A stretch of 64,000 bases of DNA, from the NCBI RefSeq assembly GCF_001425385.1, contig NZ_LMQO01000001.1:62001-126000 (forward strand). Direction: 5' to 3'. This DNA comes from Sphingomonas sp. Leaf407. GTDB lineage: Bacteria; Pseudomonadota; Alphaproteobacteria; Sphingomonadales; Sphingomonadaceae. Under the pieces are notes generated by a model. It made no database searches. It was not told the DNA's origin and was given only the letters and a program-made list of their open reading frames with translations. The position numbers were made by a program, and so were the translations under genes. This document shows positions 46,476-55,806 of this stretch, one piece after another. Numbering within the stretch: the first letter of the stretch is position 1; the number at the start of each line of letters is the position of its first letter.

Positions 46476-47485
46476 TCGAGATCGATGGCAGCGAGGGCGA
46501 AGGCGGGGGGCAGGTGGTGCGCAATGCGTGCGCGCTGTCGCTCGTCACCGGTGAGGCGGTGCGGATTTTCAACGTGCGCGGAGGCCGCACGAAGCCGGGG
46601 CTGATGCGCCAGCATGTCACCGCGATCGAGGCGGCGTGTACCATCGGCGGCGGGGTGTGCGACGGGCTGCACGTCGGATCGTCCGAGGTGAAATTCTGGC
46701 CGGGCAGGGTGACGCCGGGCGAGTATCGCTTCGCGGTGGGGACGGCGGGGTCGACCGGGCTGGTGTTGCAGACGGTGTTGCTGCCGCTGTTGCTGGCCGA
46801 TGCGCCGTCGACGCTGGTGCTGGAGGGGGGCACGCACAACATGCTGGCGCCGCCGTTCGAGTTCATTGAGCGGTGCTTCTTGCCGGTGGTGCGGGCGATG
46901 GGCGGGCATGTCGCGGTGCGGCTGGTGCGGCACGGCTTCTATCCGCGCGGCGGGGGGCGGATCGAGGTGATCGTCGCGCCGTCGCGGCTGACCCCGATCG
47001 AGCGGGTGGCGCGCGGGGAACTGACCGGCGTGTCGGCGTGCGCGCTGTTCGCCGGGCTGCCGTTCGACATCGCCGGGCGCGAGATCGCCGTGGTGCGCGA
47101 CAGTCTGGGCTGGTCGGAGCGCGAGTGTTTCGTGCGCGAGCTACCGGTGGATCAGGGGCCGGGCAATATCCTGCTGCTCGAAGCGAATTTCGAGCATGGC
47201 ACCGAGATCGTCAGCGGCTTCGCGCAACTGGGGGTGCGCGCGGAAAAGGTCGCCAAGACGGCGGTGGGGCGGATGCGCGGCTATTTGGCCAGCGATGCGT
47301 TCGCCGGGCCGTATCTGGCCGACCAGTTGCTGTTGCCGATGGCGCTGGCCGGCGGGGGCGTGTTCACCACCGTCCGGCCGAGCGAGCATGCGCGCACGGC
47401 GGCGGCGGTGATCGAGCGGTTCACCGGGCGGCGCACCCGGTTCGATCCGGTGGAAAGAGGCGTTCATCGCGTGAGCGTTGGCTGA
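46472..47485 (+). CDS. rtcA: RtcA, RNA 3'-terminal phosphate cyclase
   Basis: A 337-residue enzyme that converts RNA 3'-phosphate to a 2',3'-cyclic phosphate with ATP. Its hallmark is SEGEGGGQVVRNACALSLVTG at the N-terminus. Other family parts are RGGRTKPGLMRQHVTAIEAA, GTAGSTGLVLQTVLLPLLLA and FYPRGGGRIEV. DQLLLPMALAGGG and the adenylated His in RPSEHARTAAAVIERF near 310 complete it. ATG 46472 overlaps the rlaP stop. Together with RtcB and RlaP it gives the operon end-healing plus ligation. Confidence 0.97.
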   Translation: MIEIDGSEGEGGGQVVRNACALSLVTGEAVRIFNVRGGRTKPGLMRQHVTAIEAACTIGGGVCDGLHVGSSEVKFWPGRVTPGEYRFAVGTAGSTGLVLQTVLLPLLLADAPSTLVLEGGTHNMLAPPFEFIERCFLPVVRAMGGHVAVRLVRHGFYPRGGGRIEVIVAPSRLTPIERVARGELTGVSACALFAGLPFDIAGREIAVVRDSLGWSERECFVRELPVDQGPGNILLLEANFEHGTEIVSGFAQLGVRAEKVAKTAVGRMRGYLASDAFAGPYLADQLLLPMALAGGGVFTTVRPSEHARTAAAVIERFTGRRTRFDPVERGVHRVSVG

Positions 47486-47491
47486 TTGCGC

Positions 47492-47521
47492 GGGCGGCGA
47501 CACCATGCTAAGTCGCCGCCC
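47492..47521. other. strong hairpin in the 262-base gap after rtcA
   Basis: GGGCGGCGAC and GTCGCCGCCC form a 10-base-pair stem six bases after the rtcA stop, with no T-run. The rest of 47522-47747, before the AAA+ gene, holds no gene or promoter that I can support. Confidence 0.5.
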
Positions 47522-47747
47522 GAACCCGGTCCACAGGACGCGGGCGATACGGAGACATGCCTTGTTCGACCTTGCCGCCTTGCGCGGTGCCCGGGTCGGC
47601 GGTCTCCGGCCTTTCGCATAGCGCGTCGACTGACGCTGCGACGGGCCGGCATCCGCCACCGTCGCACCTGAACCCCTATCGTCAGGAATGCCGTCGACGT
47701 GCGCCCTTCGTGCGTGCGCCCGACGCGATGCGACATGTGGAATCGAC

Positions 47748-49706
47748 ATGGATGAACTGAATATCGTCCGGGGCCTGATGCTCCGGGCGGCGGGAACGCT
47801 TGGCGCAACCGCACCGCTGGTGAAAGCGCTGCTGGAATGGGCGCAGCCGCATGGGAGCTGGCTGGTGCCCGGCCATGCAGGCAAGCTGAAATGGAAGGCG
47901 TTGCGTGCGACGCTGGAGGAACCGGTCGTGACGCCGTTGCGCGCCCCCGCGCTTGAGCTGGCGCGGACGGTCGCGCATCTGCTGGCGTTGCCGCCGGTGG
48001 ATGCCGAACTGCTGCGGTTGATGGTCGCGTGCGACCGGTTGCCGCGCGCGGCGGCGCTGGCGCGACTGCTCGACCGGCAGGGGCGGGGCCTGCCGCAATT
48101 GCTGGGCGAGATGGCGGGGGCCGAGGGCAGCGATGCCGATCGGGTCGCGCGGCGCGGGACGCTGGCCCGGCTGGGGCTGGCGAGCTTCTACATCAATCGC
48201 GATGGTGGTGCCGAGATCGACATCGCGTGGACGATGAAACGGCTGCTCGACCGCGCGCCCGCCGACGATGCCGGGGTGCTCGACCTGCTGGTCGGCCCGC
48301 GACAGGCGGCGACGCTGGGCATGGAGGCGTTCGGGCATATCGGCGAGGTCGGTTTCCTCGTCCGGCTGCTGCGCGGCGCGCTTGCGGCGAAGGCCGCCGG
48401 GGTCAACATCCTGATCCACGGGCCGCCGGGCACCGGCAAGACCGAACTGGCGCGCACGCTGGCGCAAGGCGCGGGCGCGGTGCTGCACGGCATCGGCGAG
48501 GCGGACGACGACGGCGAGGAGCCGAGCCGGTGGGACCGGGTGATGGCGCTGACCCTCGGCCAGAAGCTGCTGGCCAAGCGCGGCGACACGGTGCTGCTGT
48601 TCGACGAGATGGAGGACCTGATCGGCAATGCCAGCCCGTCGGCGGGCGGCGACTGGTTCCGCGCGCGCGAAGGGAGCAAGGTGTTCGTCAACCGGCTGCT
48701 TGAGGCCAATCCGGTGCCGGTGGTGTGGACGACCAACGCGATCGGCAATGTCGACGCGGCGATCCTGCGGCGGATGAGCTTCGTGCTGCGGATGGACCTG
48801 CCGTCGCGCGCCGCTGCGCTCGCGATGCTCGGCCGGGTGGCGCGCGAGGAGGCGGTGGCGCCGGGGCCGGGGTTCGCCACGCTGCTGGAGGCCGCGCCCG
48901 AGGCGGCGACGGTGCTGCGCGTCGCGGCACGGGCGGGCAGGCTGGCGGGCGAGGCCGATGGCGGGAGCGTCGCGGCCGAGGCGCTGGTGCGGGCACTCCG
49001 GGGTGGCACGCTGCCGCATCCGGGGCCGGCGGGGTTCGACCTCGACCTGTTCGAGAGCGACCGGCCGATCGAACCGCTGTTCGCGGCGATGGCGGGAGAG
49101 GGAGCAAGCGACGTCTCGCTGCTGCTGACCGGGCCGCCCGGCACCGGCAAGACCGCGTTCGCCCATCATCTGGCGCGCGCGCTCGACCGGCCGTTGCTGG
49201 TCAAGCGCGCGTCGGACCTGTTGTCGAAATGGGTTGGCCAGACCGAGGCACAGATCGCCGAGGCCTTTGCCGAGGCGCGGCGGCAGGAGGCGGTGCTGTT
49301 GTTCGACGAGGCGGATTCGCTGCTGTTCGATCGCACCACCGCGCGCAATAGCTGGGAGGTGGGGCAGGTGAACGAGCTGCTGACGTGGCTCGACCGGCAT
49401 CCGTTGCCGGTAGTGGCGGCGACGAACCACGAGGCGAAGCTCGACCCGGCGACGCTCCGGCGGTTCGTCTTCAAGCTGCGACTGGGGCCGCTTGGGGCCG
49501 CTCGGGCGAAGGCGGCGTTCGCGCGGTTCTTTGGGGAAACGGCCCCGGCGGCGCTGGCGGAGGTCGAGGGGCTGACGCCGGGCGATTTCGCGGTGGTCGC
49601 GCGGCAGTTGCGCCACTGGCCGGCGGCGGACGCGGGGGAACTGGTCGAGCGGTTGCACCGGGAGGTGGCGGTGAAACCGGCGCGGGCGGTTCGGGTGGGG
49701 TTTTGA
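47748..49706 (+). CDS. double-AAA+ ATPase at the end of the RNA-repair island
   Basis: A 652-residue protein with two AAA+ modules. The first has Walker A GPPGTGKTELARTLA near residue 227 and Walker B VLLFDEMEDLIGN near 285. The second has GPPGTGKTAFAHHLARALD near 465, with VKRASDLLSKWVGQTEAQIA and VLLFDEADSLLFDR. The N-terminal 190 residues are helical and unassigned. CDC48/FtsH-like unfoldases have this build, and AAA proteins of this type recur beside rtcAB in bacteria. A role in remodelling RNA-protein complexes is an inference. The ATG at 47748 fits; the open frame upstream is not similar to anything. Confidence 0.85.
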   Translation: MDELNIVRGLMLRAAGTLGATAPLVKALLEWAQPHGSWLVPGHAGKLKWKALRATLEEPVVTPLRAPALELARTVAHLLALPPVDAELLRLMVACDRLPRAAALARLLDRQGRGLPQLLGEMAGAEGSDADRVARRGTLARLGLASFYINRDGGAEIDIAWTMKRLLDRAPADDAGVLDLLVGPRQAATLGMEAFGHIGEVGFLVRLLRGALAAKAAGVNILIHGPPGTGKTELARTLAQGAGAVLHGIGEADDDGEEPSRWDRVMALTLGQKLLAKRGDTVLLFDEMEDLIGNASPSAGGDWFRAREGSKVFVNRLLEANPVPVVWTTNAIGNVDAAILRRMSFVLRMDLPSRAAALAMLGRVAREEAVAPGPGFATLLEAAPEAATVLRVAARAGRLAGEADGGSVAAEALVRALRGGTLPHPGPAGFDLDLFESDRPIEPLFAAMAGEGASDVSLLLTGPPGTGKTAFAHHLARALDRPLLVKRASDLLSKWVGQTEAQIAEAFAEARRQEAVLLFDEADSLLFDRTTARNSWEVGQVNELLTWLDRHPLPVVAATNHEAKLDPATLRRFVFKLRLGPLGAARAKAAFARFFGETAPAALAEVEGLTPGDFAVVARQLRHWPAADAGELVERLHREVAVKPARAVRVGF

Positions 49707-49794
49707 AGGGGACTCCTTCGCCGGCCGGGCGAGTGGCAGGGGCGGGTCGAGTTTGTCCCTTTGCCATAGGGCCGATAGACCTTCACGCTCCCAT

Positions 49795-49903
49795 CGTCAC
49801 CCCGGACTTGTTCCGGGGTCCACCTGGCCCCAAACGCTGTCGATACAGCCTCAAGGCGCACCGATTGCCGAGCCGTGGACCCCGGAACAGGTCCGGGGTG
49901 ACG
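49795..49903. repeat. palindromic intergenic repeat, family A
   Basis: CGTCACCCCGGACTTGTTCC on the left and GGAACAGGTCCGGGGTGACG on the right. The 643-base gap 49707-50349 is filled by this, a family B unit and a family D unit. Confidence 0.85.
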
Positions 49904-49974
49904 AAAGGGATAGCTGTTTCGGCCGAAAATGACGAAGATCGGCCAGCAATGCTGAATGTCGATCCCGCCTAAAG

Positions 49975-50056
49975 CGTCGCCCCAGCGAAGGCTGGGGCAT
50001 CAAGCGGTTCCTGTCGCGCCCTGTACCCGGAGATCCCAGCCTTCGCTGGGATGACG
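49975..50056. repeat. palindromic intergenic repeat, family B
   Basis: CGTCGCCCCAGCGAAGGCTG on the left and CAGCCTTCGCTGGGATGACG on the right. Confidence 0.85.
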
Positions 50057-50099
50057 TTTGGTTCGGGGTGGATGGATCGGTCGGTCGCCTGCCCGACCT

Positions 50100-50210
50100 C
50101 CTCCCCTCCCTGACAAGGGAGGGGCCGGGGGTGGGTCGGCCCGCGAGGAAACGTGCGCGCTTCACAACCGGCCGACCCACCCCCAACCCCTCCCTTCCAG
50201 GGAGGGGAGC
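50100..50210. repeat. palindromic intergenic repeat, family D
   Basis: CTCCCCTCCCTGACAAGGGA on the left and TCCCTTCCAGGGAGGGGAGC on the right, with GGGGGTGGGTCGG/CCGACCCACCCCC inside. A degenerate half-unit follows at about 50249-50284. Confidence 0.85.
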
Positions 50211-50349
50211 AGGGTTTGCGGGTCCTTCGTTGACTATCGATCCGGCTGACCCATCCCCGACCCCTCCCTTTCAGCGAGGGAGCGGTAGACAGCGCTGGCG
50301 TCGCGGCTCGGCGCGGCGCAGCATGGGGTGGCAATCATCAAGGGAATCC

Positions 50350-51414
50350 ATGCCGATGCCGATCACGCCGCCCGACGACTCGCTGTGGCTGTACCTTGGT
50401 GCCGATGCCGCCGGGGGCGATGACCCGACGCTCGATCTGTCGGCGGCGGCGCGGCATGGTGATACGCTGTTCCTCGGCAGCGACGAGGGGGTCAGCCTCG
50501 AACGGCTGGCGCGCGGCGACGACGGGTGGAGCGGGCACCAGCGCATCGTGCTGGGCGATATATTGCCCCTCGACACCTCGGGCGAGGCGGACATCGAGGG
50601 GTTGGCGGAGGACGACGGCTGGCTGTGGGTGCTGGGGTCGCACGCGCGGACCCGGCCCAAGATCGGCAAGGCGGGCGACGACCGGATCGACCTCACGGCG
50701 TTCGCCGGGTTGAAGGATACAAGGCCGCGTTGCGTGCTGGCGCGGTTGCCGCTGGCACCCGACGCCGATGCGCCGGGGCTGGTGCTGCCGGTCGCCGCCT
50801 ATGCCGACCGGCGCGCGGGGATGCTGCGCCAGACGAAGCGTGGCAACCGGTTGGCGGCGATGATGGCGCGCGACGTGCTGCTCAAGCCCTTCACCAAGAT
50901 CGCGTCGAAGGAGGGCGGGGTCGATCTGGAGGGGATCGCGGTTGCGGGCAACCGGGTGGCGATCGGCATGCGCGGGCCGGTGATCCAGAACTATGCGGTG
51001 CTGCTGGAGTTCGAGGCGGCGTTCAAGAAAACCGGGCGGATGACGATCCCCGGACCGTTGCACAAGCGGGTGCTCGACCTGAACGGCCTCGGCATCCGCG
51101 ACCTGAAGCGCGATCGTGCCGACCTGTTGATATTGGCGGGGCCGACGACCGGGCTCGACGGGCCGTGCGCGGTGTATCGCTGGGCCGACTGGCTGGGCGA
51201 TCCCGCGCGCGACGACCAACTCGTCCGACGGCATCGGCCCGAGCGGATCATCGAGCTGCCGTACGGGATCGGCGACGATCACCCCGAGGGGCTGTTGCTG
51301 CTCGACGGGGCGGAGGGCGCGCGCGATCTGGTGGTGGTGTGCGACAGTCCGGCGAAGGACCGGCTGGACAAGGCGCGGCGCGGGGTGCGGTGCGACCGGT
51401 TCCGGCTGCGGTAG
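50350..51414 (+). CDS. DUF3616 protein
   Basis: A 354-residue protein, probably a beta-propeller. It has repeated strands such as DIEGLAEDDGWLWVLGSHAR, VDLEGIAVAGNRVAIGMRGP and LDLNGLGIRDLKRDRADLLI. The late DDHPEGLLLLDGAEGARDLV and VVCDSPAKDRL follow. This repetition with EG(L/I)A motifs is what I recall from DUF3616, of unknown function. No signal peptide is present. ATG 50350 is preceded by AGGGAA. It is flanked by repeats on both sides and seems to be a single-gene unit. Confidence 0.85.
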   Translation: MPMPITPPDDSLWLYLGADAAGGDDPTLDLSAAARHGDTLFLGSDEGVSLERLARGDDGWSGHQRIVLGDILPLDTSGEADIEGLAEDDGWLWVLGSHARTRPKIGKAGDDRIDLTAFAGLKDTRPRCVLARLPLAPDADAPGLVLPVAAYADRRAGMLRQTKRGNRLAAMMARDVLLKPFTKIASKEGGVDLEGIAVAGNRVAIGMRGPVIQNYAVLLEFEAAFKKTGRMTIPGPLHKRVLDLNGLGIRDLKRDRADLLILAGPTTGLDGPCAVYRWADWLGDPARDDQLVRRHRPERIIELPYGIGDDHPEGLLLLDGAEGARDLVVVCDSPAKDRLDKARRGVRCDRFRLR

Positions 51415-51460
51415 GGGCGCAGTAGGTCGAACTGCCGGCTTGTGGTGACGTTCTGTCTGC

Positions 51461-51569
51461 TCCCCTCCCTGACAAGGGAGGGGTTGGGGGTGGGTTGGTC
51501 GGTTGTGGGGCGGTTGCGGTTCCTCTCGGGCCTACCCACCCCCGGCCCCTCCCTTGTCAGGGAGGGGAG
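51461..51569. repeat. palindromic intergenic repeat, family D
   Basis: TCCCCTCCCTGACAAGGGAG on the left and CCCTTGTCAGGGAGGGGA on the right. The remainder of the 51415-51774 gap (after 51570) is more A/T-rich and must hold the TonB-receptor promoter, but I could not define it. Confidence 0.85.
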
Positions 51570-51774
51570 AGGCTATGAACCGCTGTCCGGCTGGATGTTG
51601 ATTGTCGCGACACGCTTGCCCTGCGAAATACCGATCCGCCCCCAAACCCCCGCCATGCCCTAACGGCAGGGAATGGCACAATTACTCATACTTTTCCCAT
51701 TGCGCCTGTTCGAATTTCTCCGTATTTGTCCGAGTATATCGAAGCCGCCAACGGCTCGAGGCAGGGAGAGGGAA

Positions 51775-54651
51775 ATGGGTTTCAGACCGATCATTCTGGC
51801 GTCGGCATCGTCGCTGTCGCTGCTGTGCGCACCGGCGCTGGCGCAGACCACGCCGGGGGCCAACACGCCCGAAAGCATCGGTGCGCCGCTCGGCACGCCC
51901 AGCGATGCGCCAGAACAGGTGTCCGACGGCACCCCGGTGCGTCAGGCGACGTCCGACGACGCGGACGAGATCGTCGTTACCGGCGTGCGCGCGTCGATCC
52001 TCGGCGCGCTGAACGTCAAGCGCAACGCGACGCAGGTAGTCGATTCGATCGTCGCCGAGGATGTCGGCAAGCTGCCTGACAACAACGTCATCGAGGCATT
52101 GCAGCGCGTGACCGGCGTGCAGGTGACGAACCGTGCCGGCGGCGAGGCGGCGGGCATCTCGATCCGCGGCCTGCCCGATGCGCTGACCACGATGAACGGG
52201 CGCAACATCTTTACCGCATCGGGACAGGCGTTCGCGCTGGCCGACATTCCGGCGAACCTCGTCAAGCGGATCGACGTGTACAAGACGCGCGCCGCCGACC
52301 AGATCGAAACTGGCATCGCCGGGCAGATCGACGTGTTCACCAGGCGGCCGTTCGATTTCGACGGCTTCGCGCTGTCGGGCGTGGCGCGCGGCATCTACAA
52401 CGAACAGGCCGACACGTTTAACCCCAATGTCTCGGGCCTTATCAGCAACCGCTGGGAAACCGGGATCGGCGACATCGGCGTGCTGGTCAGCGGCAGCTAT
52501 GCGCGGACCAAATATCGCGACATGAGCGTGACGTCGGGCGCGATGGTGCCGTTCGTCACCCAGAATGCGCCGCCGGGCTTCGTGCCGTTGCAGCGCGTGT
52601 TCCCCGAATCCGGCGCGTGGCAGCCGGGCACCGAGCGCGGGCTGCCGACCGCCGCCGGTTCGACCTTTCTGCTCGGCGGGCGGCAGGTGCCCTATTATCT
52701 GTCGCGCGACGCGGTGTTCAGCCCCGATGTCGCCGGCACGCGCGAACGCCCGGCGGTGAGCGCGGCGGTGCAATGGTCGCCCAGCAGCGATGCGACCTAC
52801 ACCGCCGAATTCTTCTGGAACCAGTTCAAGTCGACGACGCAGAACAGCCTGTTCTTCAGCTTCGTCGACTGGTGGGGGGCGCTCGGCACCAATCCCGGCT
52901 CGACGATCGAGCTGTATCCCGACACCAACATCATCAAGGCGCGCTCGGTCGGCGACGTGTTCGGCTTCAACAGCGGCGACTATACCCGCTCGAAGACCGA
53001 CAGCTTCGTCTATGCGCTGAACGGCGACTGGAAGGTAGGCGACAATGCGCGCGTCACCGCCGACCTGTCGTACCAGAACAGCCAGTTTGACACGCAATTT
53101 CTCGCGATGCGGCTGACCCGCGTGGCGCGGCGGATCGACGTCGATTTCAATACCCAGAACGGTATCCCGTCGTACAACTTCGACAACAACGACCTGCTGG
53201 TCGATCCGACCCAGTGGGACGTCGGCGAATTCTATGACAATGCCAACCGGTCGAAGGGCGATGCGATCACGCTGCATCTCGACGGCGAGAACCGCTGGGA
53301 CGACGGCTTCCTGCGCCGGGTGAAGGCGGGCATCCGCGTCGACAGCCGCAACGCGATGGATTCGGTGCGCACGCAGGACGCGCCCGGCCTCGGCCGCAAG
53401 TTCTCGACGCTCGATCCCGGGCTGCAACTGGTCAACAAGGACTTTTTCCAGGGGCGCGCGAGCGTGCCGACGTCGTGGCTGGTACCCAACGGGACCTATA
53501 TCTACGACAATGTCGATGCGATCCGGCAATTGTATCGCGGCTCGGTCGATCCCGGCATCCAGTTGTCCGACCAGTTGAAGATGATCGACGTGTTCGACAT
53601 CAACGAGATCACGATGACCGCCTATGCGATGGCGGACGGGCAGTTCGACCTGTTCGGGCGGCCGTTCCACGTTCAGGCGGGCGTGCGCTATGTCGATGTC
53701 GATACCGATCTGGTCTTCACCGACCGGCTGAGCGGTGCCGTGACCGGCGCGTCGCAGGGCACCACCCGCTTCCTGCCGAGCGCCACGCTGCGCTGGGAGA
53801 TCACCGACAACTTCCGCGTTCGCTTCAACTATGGCGAGACGCTGCGCCGGCCGGGGTTCGCCGACCTGAACCCCAATTTCAACCTGACCGGCGACCTGAC
53901 CAGCATCGGGCGCGGCAGCGGCAGCGCGGGCAATCCGGGGCTGCGGCCGACCGTCGCCAAGAACTACGACTTTTCGACCGAATGGTATTTCGAACGCAAC
54001 AGCGCGCTGTATGCCACGCTGTTCCGGCGCGAGATCGACGGGCTGGTCGTGCCGCTGACCTCGGTGCTGACGATCCCCAATTCGGGGCTGAACACCAATG
54101 TCTTCGCGGTCACGCGGCCGGAGAATGCCTCGAACGGCGTGCTGAAGGGGGCGGAACTGGGGCTGACCTATTTCCCGACCTATCTGCCCTCGATCCTCGA
54201 CGGGTTCGGATTTCAGGGGAGCCTGACGCTGCTCGATTCGAAGCAGAACATCCCGCTGACCGACGGGTCGGGCAATGTCACCGGCGAGACGGAATCGGCG
54301 TTCTTCGGCGTCTCCGACCTGTCGTTCAACACGACGCTGGCGTATGAGAAGGGCGGTCTTGGTGCGCGCCTCTCCTATGTGTGGCGCAAGGAGTTCCTCG
54401 CCAACAACGAGGCGCGGTTGTTCGCCAACCCGATCGGCGTGTGGCGGCGGCCGGAAAGCAGCCTCGATTTCCAGCTCACCTATGGCATCACCGACCGGCT
54501 GGGGCTGACGCTCGATGCGGTCAACCTGACCAGCCAGACGCAGCAGAACTACTACCGGTTCGAGGATGCGGGCAACGCCGACCAGTTCAACCTGGGCACG
54601 ACGTTGCTGTCGCGGACCTTCGCGGTGGGCCTGCGCTTCTCGCTCGACTGA
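51775..54651 (+). CDS. TonB-dependent receptor, probably for arabinan oligosaccharides
   Basis: A 958-residue outer-membrane receptor of the sphingomonad/Caulobacter type. A signal peptide covers residues 1-24 (MGFRPIILASASSLSLLCAP, then ALAQ). The TonB-box region DADEIVVTGVRASI is followed by a plug with AEDVGKLPDNNVIEALQRVTGVQ and ISIRGLPDALTTMNGR. A 22-strand-type barrel ends in FAVGLRFSLD, with the usual terminal aromatic strand (Phe six residues from the end). AGGGAGAGGGAA precedes ATG 51775. The three GH43 enzymes directly downstream suggest that it imports arabinose-containing glycans. Iron import is less likely. Confidence 0.92.
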   Translation: MGFRPIILASASSLSLLCAPALAQTTPGANTPESIGAPLGTPSDAPEQVSDGTPVRQATSDDADEIVVTGVRASILGALNVKRNATQVVDSIVAEDVGKLPDNNVIEALQRVTGVQVTNRAGGEAAGISIRGLPDALTTMNGRNIFTASGQAFALADIPANLVKRIDVYKTRAADQIETGIAGQIDVFTRRPFDFDGFALSGVARGIYNEQADTFNPNVSGLISNRWETGIGDIGVLVSGSYARTKYRDMSVTSGAMVPFVTQNAPPGFVPLQRVFPESGAWQPGTERGLPTAAGSTFLLGGRQVPYYLSRDAVFSPDVAGTRERPAVSAAVQWSPSSDATYTAEFFWNQFKSTTQNSLFFSFVDWWGALGTNPGSTIELYPDTNIIKARSVGDVFGFNSGDYTRSKTDSFVYALNGDWKVGDNARVTADLSYQNSQFDTQFLAMRLTRVARRIDVDFNTQNGIPSYNFDNNDLLVDPTQWDVGEFYDNANRSKGDAITLHLDGENRWDDGFLRRVKAGIRVDSRNAMDSVRTQDAPGLGRKFSTLDPGLQLVNKDFFQGRASVPTSWLVPNGTYIYDNVDAIRQLYRGSVDPGIQLSDQLKMIDVFDINEITMTAYAMADGQFDLFGRPFHVQAGVRYVDVDTDLVFTDRLSGAVTGASQGTTRFLPSATLRWEITDNFRVRFNYGETLRRPGFADLNPNFNLTGDLTSIGRGSGSAGNPGLRPTVAKNYDFSTEWYFERNSALYATLFRREIDGLVVPLTSVLTIPNSGLNTNVFAVTRPENASNGVLKGAELGLTYFPTYLPSILDGFGFQGSLTLLDSKQNIPLTDGSGNVTGETESAFFGVSDLSFNTTLAYEKGGLGARLSYVWRKEFLANNEARLFANPIGVWRRPESSLDFQLTYGITDRLGLTLDAVNLTSQTQQNYYRFEDAGNADQFNLGTTLLSRTFAVGLRFSLD

Positions 54652-54719
54652 TCGGTGCCCGTGCGGGCGGCCGCTTGGCGCCGCCCGTTCGCCGATCCCC
54701 CTATTCTCGGAGTGATTCC

Positions 54720-55805
54720 ATGATCCGGTCCACGCTTCCGCTCGCCGCGCTCGTCCTGCTCCTCGCCGGATGCAACGGCATCTCGGGCACCGATGCCAGC
54801 GGCAATATCTCGGCACCCGTCTATCCCGCGCCGACGCCGACCCCCACGCCGACGCCGACCGCCACCGCGACCCCGGTCGGCCTCGCGCTTACCGGCGATA
54901 CGATGCCGGTCCATGATCCGGCGATCATCAAGGACGGCAACACCTATTACCTGTTCGCCACCGGCGCGGTCGGCGACCGCGAAGGGCTGCTCGCCACGCG
55001 CACCTCGACCGATCTGACCGGGTGGACGTGGCGCGGGGCGGCTTATACCGCGCTGCCGTCGTGGGCGACCACGGCGGTGCCGGGCACGACCGGCATCTGG
55101 GCGCCCGACATCGTCAAGCGCGGCGGCGAATATCGCCTGTATTATTCGGTATCGACTTTCGGGCGGAATCAGTCGGCGATCGGGCTGACCACCAACAGCG
55201 CCTTGAACCTCAATTCGCCCGCCGCCGGGTGGAGCGACAAGGGCGCGGTGATCCAGTCGCAGACGACCGACAATTTCAACGCGATCGACCCCGCCGTGTT
55301 CACCGATGCCGACGGGCGCGAATGGATGGCGTTCGGTAGCTTCTGGTCGGGGATCAAGCTGATCCGGCTCGACCCTGCCACCGGCCTGCGGCTGGCGAGC
55401 GACCAGACGATCTATCCGCTGGCGAGCCGGCCCGCGCCGGGCGCGGTCGAGGCACCGTTCGTCGTGCGGCGCGGCGAATTCTACTACCTGTTCGCCTCGT
55501 TCGACGAATGCTGCAAGGGCGCGGACAGCACCTACAACACCGTCGTCGGACGCTCGAGGACCGTGACCGGGCCGTATCTCGACAAGGCGGGCAAATCGAT
55601 GCTCGACGGTGGCGGGTCGGCGGTGCTGGCATCGGGCCGGGGGACGGGGGCGCGCTATGTCGGGCGGGGCCATGTCGCGGTGCTGCAGGAGGCGGCGGGC
55701 GACTATATCGTCTATCATGCTTATGACACGCAGCGGAACGGCGCGCCGACGCTGCAGGTGCAGAAGCTGAACTGGGACGCCGATGGCTGGCCGGTGGCGC
55801 AGTAG
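54720..55805 (+). CDS. GH43 arabinan endo-1,5-alpha-L-arabinosidase, lipoprotein
   Basis: A 361-residue five-bladed propeller glycosidase anchored as a lipoprotein (MIRSTLPLAALVLLLAGC, acylated Cys18), with a Pro/Thr-rich linker at residues 38-53. GH43 catalytic residues are visible: base Asp in MPVHDPAIIKDG, pKa Asp in NFNAIDPAVFTD and acid Glu in GAVEAPFVVRRG. FASFDECCKGADSTYNTVVG is the characteristic endo-arabinanase loop. It should cut internal links of arabinan at the cell surface or in the periplasm. Just downstream of the receptor; the next gene begins one base after its stop. Confidence 0.92.
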   Translation: MIRSTLPLAALVLLLAGCNGISGTDASGNISAPVYPAPTPTPTPTPTATATPVGLALTGDTMPVHDPAIIKDGNTYYLFATGAVGDREGLLATRTSTDLTGWTWRGAAYTALPSWATTAVPGTTGIWAPDIVKRGGEYRLYYSVSTFGRNQSAIGLTTNSALNLNSPAAGWSDKGAVIQSQTTDNFNAIDPAVFTDADGREWMAFGSFWSGIKLIRLDPATGLRLASDQTIYPLASRPAPGAVEAPFVVRRGEFYYLFASFDECCKGADSTYNTVVGRSRTVTGPYLDKAGKSMLDGGGSAVLASGRGTGARYVGRGHVAVLQEAAGDYIVYHAYDTQRNGAPTLQVQKLNWDADGWPVAQ

Positions 55806-55806
55806 C

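Noticed and set aside
49707..50349. Short open frames in the gap between the AAA+ gene and the DUF3616 gene.
   Set aside because: They consist entirely of palindromic repeat families A, B and D.
51672..51700. TGGCACAATTACTCA before the TonB receptor resembles the -24 part of a sigma-54 promoter.
   Set aside because: There is no GC at the -12 position with correct spacing, and no enhancer-binding gene is nearby.
51682..54816. A 1044-codon open frame on the reverse strand opposite the TonB receptor.
   Set aside because: It is Arg/Gly/Asp-rich shadow coding caused by high GC in the third codon position; the forward frame has a signal peptide, plug and barrel.
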